A stretch of 64,000 nucleotides of DNA. It comes from Rhytidiadelphus loreus (lineage: Eukaryota; Streptophyta; Bryopsida; Hypnales; Hylocomiaceae). Positions 1 to 10,540 of this stretch are shown here, piece after piece (within the stretch, counting starts at the first letter, position 1; every line of letters begins with the position of its first letter). The position numbers and the translations under genes were made by a program. The stretch spans positions 24,118,001-24,182,000 of the forward strand of contig OX344764.1 in assembly GCA_947034895.1 (NCBI GenBank), given 5' to 3'. The notes under the pieces are model-generated. The model was not told the DNA's origin. It saw nothing but the letters and a program-made list of their open reading frames with translations, and did not search any database.

Positions 1-1049
1 CAATGAGAAAAAAAAACAAATTAGTAACCAACAAGCAATAGAAAAGCTTGTTAGTAATCAATGGAAATTGTCCATGTGTTTCAAAGAAGAGAAGAGAATG
101 ATTACCTTGTCAGAGAAAAAAATTAACATGTGATGTGAGCTTAGAAGCATGTCACCAATACCAAAATGGCCAATGGTTCTTTGATGAACCACCATATTCA
201 TTCACTAACAATTTTCAATAGATAACTACACCATTTAAGGGCTTAATTTAGGGTGCCCTTTAAGGCACTGCACCATAATGAGTGTACCCACCTTAATCTT
301 TTGAATTTTTGCATAGCTTAGAATCAACAAAATCATTTTATGAAGACTAGATTTAAATTTTGTCTTTATAAATTATTTTTTGGCTTATAGGATGATGCAT
401 TTCTTATTTAGGGAACATGAAAGAAAGATGTATTTAAGGAAAAGAAGTCTTCTATAACATCCCAAATTTATCTCACAAAAATAGACTAGATTGCACCATT
501 TGAATATACCTGGCAAAATAGAATATGGAAAAAAAGAATTTGTTCACCAAGTGGCAAAGGGTCATTAGGGTTCTGGAGCTAGAAGTCACTCATGTGACAT
601 CCCCATGTCAAACATCATTTCACTTATGCACCACTTGATTTTGTAAAATCACATGGATTTTTTCACAATGCTTTCTCCTTGCCAAAGTCGTACTATAAGG
701 CTTAGGATTTTCATCTAAAGAAATAACTTCATTAGTAACTCCCTATCTATTCAATAAGGTAGTTGCTATTACGTGTTCCAATAAAGCCCACTACAATGTC
801 AAACAGAGTCCCACTTTGCTAACCATTATCTCCTATTTACTCCAAAGAGTTTGTTGTATTTTGCTAGTATTGAGTATACATTTGTTAAGGAGAATGTGGA
901 ATGATGAAGACAAGATTTTAGTTGGATAAAGGCAGCAATTTCATTGAAAAGGTGGATTCCCACATTGAAGCTCCATTCTACATCCTTTATTTGTCAACAA
1001 TGCTAGTGCATGAGCTCAGAGATGTGAGTCTATGAACCTAGTTGTAGAT
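1..1049. other. AT-rich intergenic DNA, no gene seen
   Basis: No open frame with recognisable protein content and no clear repeat structure was found on either strand. The stretch is AT-rich with scattered stops. Confidence 0.5.
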
Positions 1050-1051
1050 AA

Positions 1052-1234
1052 CTATTAGTAGGAGGAACCCCTGTTTTTCTTGACGGATTTTTTGAGACAT
1101 CCACATGTTTTCATGTTAACAATGATGTCAAGTAAAACATTGAGATGTTTTATTTGACGTCATTGTTAACATGAAAAACATGTGGATGTTTAGAAAAATC
1201 TGTCTAAAAAAACATGGGGTTCTACTAGTGTATG
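1052..1234. mobile_element. Hairpin-type MITE with CACTA-like ends
   Basis: Two arms of about 78 bp (about 1063-1139 and 1146-1223) are near-perfect reverse complements separated by a few bases, so the whole element folds into one long stem. The arm contains CATCCACATGTTTTCATG on the left and its complement, CATGAAAAACATGTGGATG, on the right. The right end reads GGGGTTCTACTAGTG, whose complement CACTAGTAGAACCCC resembles a CACTA-superfamily terminus; the left end (CTATTAGTAGG) is a degraded version. No clear target duplication was found. Short open frames across it are by-products of the inverted repeat. Confidence 0.65.
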
Positions 1235-4200
1235 TACCTACAACCATTTGAAGGTGTTTATAACATATGTACCATAACATAAATACACTAAAACATGCAT
1301 GGAAAGAATCTATAACATAGGTACCTATAACATAGACACCTGTAACCATAAAAGATGTCTATAATATCTCGGGGGGGTCATTTAGAGTGTCCATTAGAAA
1401 TCACGCGCGAACAAAACTTTGGACCCCCTATAGACTTTTTTAATTTTAAATAAAAATAATATAAATAAATATGAATAGATTTCCTACTTTGAAAGTTTAT
1501 GTTTTGAATTACTGATATTTTTATTTGTTAATAAGAATTAGTTACAAATTTTTGAAGTAAAAAGATACGCTGTAGAATTGAAAAATAAGTTTTACACCCC
1601 TATATTATATAAGAAAAAATCGTCTAAAAAATGAACAAAGCTAGCTTGTCACCACAATAAAATGAACTAAGCTAGTTTGTCACCACAATAAAACCTGTCA
1701 TGTCCACCCTAACAAAAATGAGCCCCTCCAAAAATAAGGGTTGTTTTATTAGTGTAGTAGTGAGGATCAAGTTCAAGTTCTTGTTGGATGTTCACTACAA
1801 GCTTGAAATATTGTTTATGACTCTATTTATATGATGAATAAAATCCACAAGGCTTAGTTGTGTCAAGAAGTAGCAAACTTGATATTTCAAGGTAGTTGTG
1901 GCGCTCACAAATGGAACCAAAGAGGCATGGTGGATATGGTGTAGAAATTTGCAAGTGTCTATTTGATTCAATGTAGTAATTTGAACCCCTGTTCAAATTT
2001 TTAATTTTTAATGTAAATTAGACAATTAGAAGTACTATGCAAAATTTTAAACTTATAAAATATAAAATAGACATTATAAATAGACAATATGAACATAGAC
2101 AATAAGAACATTAAAAAATAGACAATATGAACATTATTTATTTTTATGAAAATTGAATATTTTAATTCATTTTTCAAAAAGATATTTATACATATTTTTT
2201 GTACTAAAGAATTGTTGAACACTTAGCAAAAAATTGTCTTTAGAATTGTATGCCAAAAAATATGAATTTAAGAGTTTTATTCATAGAAATATCAATTTCT
2301 GAATTTTTGCACTTCAAATTTGCATAAAATATTAAAATATAATCAAATTTATGTTTTTTCTAAAAATTACTCTATTTTTTCCAAAAACATACGTAAATAT
2401 CAGATTTCACATAAAATATTCAATTCATCAAAGAAAAAAAATTTGAAACTTTATTAAATGATTTTTTCAAATTTTGTATAATTTTAATGTTGTGAAATTT
2501 TGAAGTTAAAAATTAAAAAATTTGATATTTCTATCCATTAAACTCCAAATTTATTTTTATTGGATACAAAATTGCAAAGAAGATTTCAAAATTTTCTACT
2601 ACGTGTTTATTACATTGTTTGTATTGAAAATATTTGTCAATAGTTTTTTGAAAAATGACTTGAAACAATATTATAAAAAAACTAACTACTTTTTGAATTG
2701 TTTTATTTGTTTATTTATCAAAACTAGGCAGTATGTGATTTGTTAGCCATAAAATATCCAAATGTCATGCAATGACTCCAAAATTCTTATTTATCAAACA
2801 ATTCAAAAATTGAGGTGCATGTACGAGCCTTCATGATTGAAGTATTGAAGTGTATATTGAACAATCATCCATTTTTGTGCATTCAATGAATTTCTGAATA
2901 TTTGCTTTTGATAATTATAGATAGGGGATTTTGAGCAACTTTTGTCACAATAATAGGTAGAGTATGCAAAGTTCAATGCATATGTGACCTTTGCTAAACA
3001 GACCAAGAAGAATCTATTACTTCTTGGCATAAGGAGCTCAAATGACTTTGTTCTTGCAGTGCACTCTAAAATACATCAAAGAAGAAAATAAAATGATGCA
3101 TGCTACATAACATTCAGTAGCATTCAAAGAAGCTGTTTTTTTTCACTCTTGGATCCTCATCCATAAAGTTCATCCGGTTTCTACTATTTTTTAATGATAC
3201 ATTCAATTTGATTTGATGTACATAAGAATGCACAATACATTATTTTGGTAGATTAGGCGGCTAACACCTAATGAGAAAACCTAACTTCATGTTAGGATAT
3301 AATACTTTGATGTGGACAAATATTTTATATGGATGATAAAATGGACATAGTCAAGAAAATCTACAATAAAAGGTGGTTGATTGAAATTGTGCCATGGTAC
3401 TAGTTGTGTATGTAATAAAAAAATTAAGTGTAAATGTAAGACATTGATCACAAGTGGTAGAGTTTGTCACATTGCACAATAGGAAGGTTTACCTTAGAAT
3501 TGAAAATTGTACAATACAAAGATAGAATTTATAATTCATACATCTTCAATTTTTGAAGCTATATGTGTTAAATACACTCATATTGATTGGGATGTTTATA
3601 AGATAATTTCAATGGCAATTTTGAAGTGTTCAATGGTAAATTTGTTATAAAACCCTAAAAGCTAGAGGGTGTTTTGGAAGAGGAAAAGTCTAAAATTGCC
3701 AATTTTTTATGCATTGTCCAGAATAATAAATTAATTTTTTTGGGGAATTCCAAACATGCAAAAGTGTGTTAAACAAGTAAGGCAAGGTGTGGAAAATTTT
3801 CAGCCCATTTGACCACATGGATTGAAAGATTATCGGGAAGATTATAACGTTTGAAGTGAGAAAAAAACCCTTTTTTTCATTCAAGGTTAGTAGACTTTGA
3901 GCCCCTCTGGAAGTAAAATTTTTTATCTACATAAAAATGAGGATTTTGACCATTTATAAGTATATGATGTTAGGTTCACTCATGGAAAATTTCAAAAGCT
4001 TATTATATAGACTCTAGCTTATTCTAAATCACCCTACAATGCAAAGAGGTTAAGTGCATTGGCAATACATTAGTCATTTTTTGATGATTTCTTATGCAAT
4101 GAGGAAATTTTGTATTTGAAATCCAAATGGTTAAAAATTAGAAAAAATAATTTGGAATATGAAGGAAAAATTTCAAAAAACTTTGATTTCATAGATTGTA

Positions 4201-6232
4201 AGATAGTAGGCTTGAAGTTAGAAGAAAATGTTTTTTCTTAAAGCTGCCCCAATATAGCTAACAAAGTTTGACTCCTCTTAGACTATGATAATTAAATTAT
4301 TTTTTTGACAATTGTATGCCTTATTTTATTAGGTACATACATGCCAAATTTCAAAAGTTGATGGGCATTTTTGCAAAAGATATCCAAGTTACCAAAATGT
4401 TCAATTCAATATAACTTTGGATTCAGGCACCCAATTAGAAAAAAATTATATTCTCACTGAGGGAGTACATTTTCACACCTTGTGTCAAAATTTCGTGAAT
4501 TTATGACCAAAATTGACTTCATAGGAACCTACTCGGATTTTCAATTGTTTGTTGAATGACCTTTAGGGGTCAATGGCACTTGAATTGAATTGATTGTTCT
4601 TGGTTTCATGATGTATCCTCTATACATATATGTAACAGAGGGAAGGAAAAATTTGTGAAGAAGGGTGGGGATGCGAAAAAATTGGACACATTTAAATTTT
4701 ATATGTAAGATAGCTCCACTTAAAAACCGCATGAATGAATTTACAAAAAACATTGGAGATTGAAAATATGCCCCTTGTAGCTTTTTATGTAAAAACACAA
4801 TCATTTTAAATGCAAATAATTAAGGTAATTTTCCTATATCAAATACCCTCTTAATTCAAGTGTACACCTTAAATTACAAAAAGTGATCTCCATGAGTGTG
4901 TGCCAAGGAGTGAATTTTTTTGAGCGTGTAAGAGGTGGTTATTTAAATCCTAATTGAGAGAAATAATTATATGTTTGAGAATGGATGATATTAGAATGAA
5001 GAAGAGAAATTCCAAATTAGTTCAGAAGTGATGTAAATTCTATTTTTGCCAAGATTATGCAAAGTTAAATTGTGATGCTAAAAATGTTTAGACCAAATAG
5101 CTAGGTTGTTCAAGTTTTAAGTGCTCATGTAGAAGAGATAAAGTTAGGCCTTAAAGCAAACAAAGTCAAATTCAAAGCTGAGATGCGACAACGAAGCCAA
5201 ATCAGATGTAGTGTTTCAGTTGAAAGAAAGATAAAACCTATAAATAGTAAAAATTAAAATATAGATTGGGAGAAATCTAAACCTTGTAGCCTTTAAGAGT
5301 GGAGGGACAAATTTTGGAATTAGCTTACTTTGTGAGGAAATTCACATTATTTGAATTGGAAGAATATACTCTTGCTTGTGGTTGCAATGCTCTAATTGGA
5401 TACATTTACTTAGTAGCAATCCCATTTGTATTGTCTCCTTGAACAAATTCTATACTAGTCTTAGTTTTCTTAATAGGACTATCTAAGCTAATCTACAAAA
5501 ATATAAAAATATCTTTTCATTCTTGATGAGGTAATTAAAATTTTTTAACTTCTCTAACAAATTTGGAGCCTATTATGAATCCTAATTTTTCAAAGTTGAT
5601 AATCTACTAGCACTAAATAATAAGTTCCTTCATTTATTCCAAGATGAAAATTTTGGAGTTATATTGGATTTTAGTGGCAATTGAACAAAGATTCCAATGC
5701 ACTTTAGCATGCATTATTTGAACAGTGTACAAATAAGTTATATATTTTTCAAAGAAATGTTTCTAGTTGTACCAAAATCCAACACTAGGCTCTCATAGAC
5801 TCTCATGTTTTAATTGTGCACATCTTGTGCAATCAATATCTAAGATAGTGGCACCTTATATCATTAATATAAGTGTTTTAGTGTCTTTTGTTTGACCACA
5901 TTGTGAAATATTTGTTCAACCAAATGAACAAATTGTAGTAAAAGAGTGTTGCAAGTAGGATTTGAAAATTTGAATTTAAGCTCTTCAACAAGATTATATT
6001 ATAAAAGATCATAAACAAGTTGTAGACTCTTTCCATGGATTGTAGACTTAGTAGAAAGAACACATTTAGAACCTTGAAGCAACCAAGAATAATGCATGAA
6101 TAGTAGCACTAGTAAATAACCACTTTGATAATCTACTCAAGTTCCAAATAGAAGATTGTTGGTTTTAAATGCAGATTTGATGTACCATTAGGCAAAAAAT
6201 AGAAATTCATTTTAGACTTACCTTATAGTTGA
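1235..6232. other. AT-rich intergenic DNA
   Basis: About 5 kb without recognisable genes. Short frames at 2.0-3.0, 3.7, 4.5 and 5.9 kb have low-complexity AT-driven composition and no family motif. The part at about 1581-1620 contains CACCCCTATATTATATAAG, whose reverse complement recurs inside the CACTA-ended MITE near 61.78-61.80 kb, so part of 1.38-1.74 kb is probably a decayed repeat. Confidence 0.45.
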
Positions 6233-6458
6233 ATCCTTAAACGTTGAGGAGGATGTTTGGTGTTTGATGGATGACAAAGAATCTCTCTATGTGGGACAAG
6301 AAGTGCAACTATTCATCCTCTAAAATTTGTGTGGAAAGGGAATGTCTTTTAGAGTAGCTTGTCTTCCAATGAGGACTTTTTCAGCTTTTTCAGCCAACAA
6401 TCCACACAGTGACAAAATAGATGATTTCCACAGTGACTAGCCCAGCATTCAAGGGTTA
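6233..6458. mobile_element. MITE with TTAAGGGTT ends, tandem copy 1
   Basis: A unit of about 226 bp begins CCTTAAACGTTGAGG and ends TTCAAGGGTTAA. It is followed directly by a second copy that shares the boundary GGGTTAACCC. Shared internal blocks include GATGGATGACAAAGAATC, GTGCAACTATT and a block centred on GACTTCCAA / GTCTTCCAA. Related copies lie at 51363-51944. Confidence 0.55.
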
Positions 6459-6684
6459 ACCCATAAACGTTGTAGACGATGTTTTTTGTCCAATGAATGA
6501 CAAAGAATATCTCCATGTGGGACAAAAGTGCAACTATTTGTCTTCCAAATTTTGTGTGAAAATGGAAGGTCTTCTACAATAGTTTGACTTCCAACGACTG
6601 CTTTTGCATTTTTTTAAGCCAACAATTCATACAGTTCCAAAACAACTCATTTCCACGATGACCAGCTCATCGTTTAAGGGTTAA
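6457..6684. mobile_element. MITE with TTAAGGGTT ends, tandem copy 2
   Basis: This unit begins AACCCATAAACGTTG and ends CGTTTAAGGGTT, so its two ends are imperfect inverted repeats of about 14 bp. It shares length and block order with the unit at 6233-6458: a weak-start block, ATGACAAAGAATAT, TGCAACTATTTG and GACTTCCAACGA. It has no coding capacity. Confidence 0.6.
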
Positions 6685-7247
6685 AGTGCCATTTCCTTAG
6701 GTTTTAGTGTTGCTTTCTAGATCAAATGTAGGTGCTGCATTTGGGAATTGTTGATTGAATGTGGGTGCAAAACCTTATGGAAGCATATTTCTATATATAA
6801 CAATTGGCCAAATTTGATTTTTTTTCAAATTCCAAAATTCTGTACGGAAGTATGCAATATTTGCAAGAGGAGAATTGGAACACTTGGCCAACATTTCATA
6901 GGGAGAGGTTTATCAAAAGCAAGGGAGAAACCTTTCTTTAACTTCTAGAAACTATTTATAACATTGAACTTGAACTTTTGGGTTGCTTTTCATTTGAGAA
7001 CAAACATTACATTGTTCACCTTTGATTGGGGGGGGGGCCCTTTTGCTCCCCCCTAATCAGCCCCCCCCAACCAATGACAAAAACTCTGAAGTGTGACAAG
7101 CCAAGAATCTCCAGTTGAGTCCAACCAATCAAATGTTCAGTATTATAACTGAATTCTCCCTCGAGGTATCTTGGGAGGAATTATACCTCCACCTCGGGGG
7201 AGGTCCGTCAAATGGTTTAGCAATGTTGTGAAGCAAAAGCGCAAGGA
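6685..7247. other. Intergenic, GC-rich hairpin segment at 7.02-7.2 kb
   Basis: No gene was recognised. At 7024-7072 a run of ten G (within GATTGGGG...) is followed by CCCCCCTAATC and CCCCCCCC, so the segment can fold into a short G/C hairpin. At 7141-7205 the motifs CCTCGAGGTA and TACCTCCACCTCGGGGGAGG form another imperfect inverted pair. A GCAAAAGGGCCC block near 60.62 kb is the reverse complement of GGGCCCTTTTGC here, which suggests a shared dispersed repeat. Confidence 0.4.
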
Positions 7248-7458
7248 GAATTGACCCCCTCATTCATTTGCCCCAGTCAACTTTGATTTGAAAAAAAAGC
7301 CCCCTATGTTGTGCCAATTTTTTGGTAATTCTTGCATCCCCGAAGAGTAATTTGGGGCCTCTGATTGCAAATATGAATTCAGAATTTCAAAAGAAATAAA
7401 GCCTTGCAAATAAGAAATTCCAGCGTTTGCCCTGGAGGGGCAATGAGGGGGTCAATTC
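7248..7458. mobile_element. MITE, GAATTGACCCCCTC family, copy A
   Basis: The element is about 211 bp. It begins GAATTGACCCCCTCATT and ends AATGAGGGGGTCAATTC, so its terminal inverted repeats match exactly. The interior (AAAAAAAAGCCCCCTATG, CGGTAATTCTTGCATC-like, TTTGGGGCCTCTGATTGC, TGCCCTGGAGGGGCAATG) is close to copy B at 19641-19846 and more distant in copy C. It carries no coding sequence and lies about 0.8 kb upstream of the F-box gene's predicted TATA box. Confidence 0.8.
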
Positions 7459-7634
7459 ACCCTGGCCGAAGCAAAACTACTCCTGAAAATGTAGTCTTTT
7501 GCCTACGCACATGGAAGTGAAAAACATCATAAAAGTCAACAAAGACAAGTCCAACTCTGGAAAAAAATATTGGAACCCACCGAACAAATTCTTGGTCTGC
7601 GTGCCTGACACGCATCGATCAACCCGGTGTGTCC

Positions 7635-8030
7635 GTACAGACAATTAATGTACAGACACTGATCTGAACGCGTGTCTGTACATTAAAATTGTCTGCACAA
7701 GGCAACTGCACGTTGTCTGCACACGGTCCATATATTTGTCTGTCCATTTGTCTGTACGCTGACTGTTCGAAGTCGATTTTTCAGCAACCCTGATTTTTCA
7801 GAATATTGAACTAAGTTACTTGCCGATTGGGGTCGCTCTAGCGATTTCCAGAGGTATCCAAATAATTTCCTACAGTCCAACACCGCTGTAGATATGTCTG
7901 CAAAAAGCAGAAAGGAATAAAGAAAGGAATAGTCACCGTCAATCAATGCAACTTGGCGTTCAAGTCGGACACGCAGACTGGCCGGAGCAATGTCTGTACC
8001 GAGTACTGACACATCTCTTCATGTCTGTAC
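7635..8030. promoter_or_regulatory. TGTCTG/CAGACA motif cluster upstream of F-box gene
   Basis: About ten copies of TGTCTG or its complement fall in 400 bp. Two are GTACAGACA, at 7635 and 7650; forward copies lie near 7673, 7690, 7713, 7737, 7750, 7895, 7990 and 8022, several continuing to GTAC. The blocks 7635-7659 and 7672-7698 are 25-27-bp inverted repeats that could form a stem. TGTC-led hexamers are the core recognised by auxin response factors and GTAC is the core of SBP-domain sites, so a regulatory role is possible, but this is inference. A decayed repeat is an alternative. Confidence 0.45.
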
Positions 8031-8041
8031 CGAGTGTGGAG

Positions 8042-8047
8042 TATAAA
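8042..8047 (+). promoter_or_regulatory. Possible TATA box of the + strand F-box gene
   Basis: TATAAA lies about 520 bases upstream of the F-box reading frame and directly after the TGTCTG cluster. It would place transcription start near 8075 and leave room for a 5' exon and an intron before the acceptor at 8561-8562. Confidence 0.35.
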
Positions 8048-8562
8048 CCACTAGCGCAGCATCTGTTTTCAAAAGTTTAATTTCAATGTTTCTGCAAGTT
8101 TACGGTTTCCATTTTTCGGGTTTGCAACGTACGTAATTGAGTTCATGGCGACCCTCATCTCGGTTTTCGTTAATCTCAAACTAATTGCGCTGATCTCTTT
8201 TGTGTTAGAACTCATTTCGCTGCAATTGACGAGTTCACGGCGATGTGCAGGGTGTTCCGATGAGAAACGCGCTCCGGATTAGGAAACGGCGCCTTGTTAC
8301 AGAGATTTTTGTGGTGCTGCGACTTGACGCAAGCGAAAATGCTGATATTCTGTGGAACGTTGACAATTCTTGTGCAATCACAAGCAGTTGTAGCTTTATT
8401 CGTTCTGTTTACTGTGTGAGTGTGCAACTCCATCTTCTGTGGTGGAATATTTGAGACAGCGAACCTGAGAGTACTTACACGACCGTAGTCTTTGAAAATG
8501 TTATGATGTAGTGAACTTCCTTTGAGGAACTGGATTTCATTGGTAACCATTACTTGATGCAG

Positions 8563-9856
8563 GGTTCGGGCAAGAGAATTGACAGAAGTTGATAGCCTAG
8601 GGGGTCGCTCTCCTTGCTCTCAAGAAGTTGGAGATCCGCCGACTGGTTCAGGGACAGACGCAGCACAGATTGAGGAAGCAGCGGTTACTGGATGGGATTC
8701 TCTACCCAATGACATCCATGCAAATATCCTGCAACGAGTTGAATTCCGAGATCTATTTCGTCTCAAAGTATTGTCAAAACAATGGAAGAAGTTAATAGAG
8801 AGCGATGTCTTAAGACAGGCGCGGGGCGGAGTTTCTGAAGGCGAGTTTACGGCTATCAATTACTATATCAAAAATGACGTTTGGCGCTGTAGTGGATACG
8901 ATTTACATTCCAAGTCGTGGAGGTCCTTCCCCCCAGTGAAGTACCTGCCAGCTCCAGATGCAGAGCTTTTCAAGGAGTACTCCGTGTGCGGCCATGGCGG
9001 ACTCATGTGTGCCGAGGTTTCCAAATTGCCCAACAAAGGAGAACTCGTGGTGTTCAACCCCTTGACAGGAGAGTCGCAAGCGCTCCCACCACTGCTCCAT
9101 CCCAGAATCCCAGTGCTCGTCCACATCTCGATCGACTCTGCCAAGAGGTCCTACAAAGTGATTGTGGCTGGAAGCTCCTCTGCCAGTGATGAGCATCTCT
9201 CGAAGAAAGTGGAGGTGTTCGATTCATCGACATCAAAGTGGAAAGAGGTATGTGACCTTCGTGGTCCCGCCTTCGGACTGAACGAGCACCAGACTGGTGT
9301 GTGCTTGAACGGTATATTATTTCTCATCTCGTTTCTGGAGAGTGGTGGCAGGGGTGTGGTTGCATTTGACTTGGAGGAAGAGAAATGGCTGCAGGGTCTG
9401 ACCACCCCAATCCCTTGGTCCTCCTACTCCAACACCTTGCAACTGGTTGAGAGCGATGGGAAGCTCTTCCTATTCTCCGAGCAAGAGAGTGATCAATCCG
9501 TGGACCATTTGATCCACGAGCTGGAGTTTCCGGATCCCGAGGCAGGAGTATTGACTTGCCGATGGAGAAATGTTGTGCAATTCATGAAATCCGGTGGGCG
9601 AGGGCTTCAAGTGTACCCGGAGTTCACTTGTGTGGGATTTGGAGAATCCAAGCTGTGCATCTTCAACACTCTCAACCGTGATGGCGTGGTGTATGACATG
9701 CGAGACGGCACGAAATGCCAAGATTTAGAGCGTCCCCCTGCAAATCAAATGGGTGACAACTTCTTCAGCTTGAACCCGTCATCGTTCACATTTGAACCGA
9801 ACTTTGACAGCGATCCAAGTTTTCCAATTTCACGTAGTTCAGAGAGTGAGAAATAA
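8563..9856 (+). CDS. F-box/kelch-repeat protein (main exon)
   Basis: Predicted substrate-recognition subunit of an SCF-type E3 ubiquitin ligase. Counting from the codon at 8579, the frame gives 425 residues. An F-box at about residues 38-78 (WDSLPNDIHANILQRV ... LSKQWKKLIES) binds Skp1/ASK in this family. Kelch-like blades follow, with GHGGLMCAEV, VVFNPLTGESQALPPL, VEVFDSSTSKWKEV and FTCVGFGESKLCIFNTL. The frame has no ATG before the F-box; the codon at 8579 is TTG. An in-frame TGA at 8555 is followed at once by a CAG acceptor at 8560-8562, so this is most likely exon 2, with the start codon in an upstream exon I could not place (a GTGAGT donor at 8416 was tested and does not keep phase). The minus-strand gene at 16839-18083 is a close paralogue, and two broken copies lie between them. 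Function is from family membership; the substrate is unknown. Confidence 0.88.
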
Positions 9857-10070
9857 CTTTGGCGGCAGGGTTGGTTTCAGTGATAGATGGTAGTTTTCCA
9901 GTTGTAGGCTGTATATAGCGGTCAAAGACTAATCCTGCGAGGTCTGGTTCATTTGAGTACCACTAGAGTCCGCTATCCATGAGTGGCTTGAATACCGTAA
10001 CTTACCGGCGTTAGGAAATACTTAGATAGTACGTCTCTATGCTTCTAAAATGTATTTTCAGAGCATGATA

Positions 10071-10076
10071 AATAAA
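10071..10076 (+). terminator. Poly(A) signal candidate for the F-box gene
   Basis: AATAAA lies about 215 bases after the F-box stop codon on the same strand, a normal distance for a plant 3' UTR. Confidence 0.45.
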
Positions 10077-10102
10077 ATTCATCATTTGGAAACCAAGAAA
10101 TC

Positions 10103-10182
10103 TCAATCAGAATTACGTTTACTCGTCTTACACTGATTGGTCCAAAATATGGCGACGAGACGAAAAAAGTAATTCTGATTGA
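10103..10182. repeat. Short inverted repeat downstream of F-box gene
   Basis: TCAATCAGAATTAC at the left and GTAATTCTGATTGA at the right are exact reverse complements. Inside them ACTCGTC pairs with GACGAGA. This gives an 80-bp hairpin just after the poly(A) candidate. A remnant (AGTCAGATCTGATTG) survives in the paralogous 3' flank near 14353. Confidence 0.55.
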
Positions 10183-10199
10183 AATCAAATTTCGTGTGG

Positions 10200-10540
10200 A
10201 CAGTTTAACAAATTCAAATTGTCTTAGCTGCAGGGAAGCACTTCAACTCGTGATGGACCAACTAGTTCCTCCTCTGAGAAATATATATGTATCATTATTG
10301 GGTACAATATGCATGTGATTCTGTTCCACACAATTGTTCCAAATGACTTCTTGCTCCTAATTAAGCATCTTGGCACTCTCCTTCACGTCACGATCAACTC
10401 TGAATCGAAGTCCGTGCTTTTCTTTTATGAAAATTCCTCGATCAAACTACTGATCGATTGTGTAGAGGTAAACGAAGTACACGAACGAAGTGCAAGAAAT
10501 GAAAAATTCGTAGGTATTACTATACTGCTGGCTGGTGCAT
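10200..10540. repeat. F-box 3' flank, duplicated at 14.39-14.70 kb
   Basis: Stretches such as CTCAGCTGCA/CTTAGCTGCA, GAGAAATATATATG/GAAAAATATATCAT and GATTCTGTTCCAC occur in the same order here and at 14390-14700. The later copy follows the broken F-box copy as this one follows the intact gene, so gene and flank were duplicated together. A short open frame here (10309-10545) is not supported as coding. Confidence 0.55.

Noticed and set aside
8245..8454. 69-codon frame as the missing first exon of the F-box gene
   Set aside because: The only strong donor in it (GTGAGT at 8416) leaves phase 0, while the acceptor at 8562 needs two carried bases, so the join breaks the frame.
8620..9721. Several frames of 60-97 codons inside the F-box exon on both strands
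   Set aside because: They are shadows of the 425-codon F-box/kelch frame.
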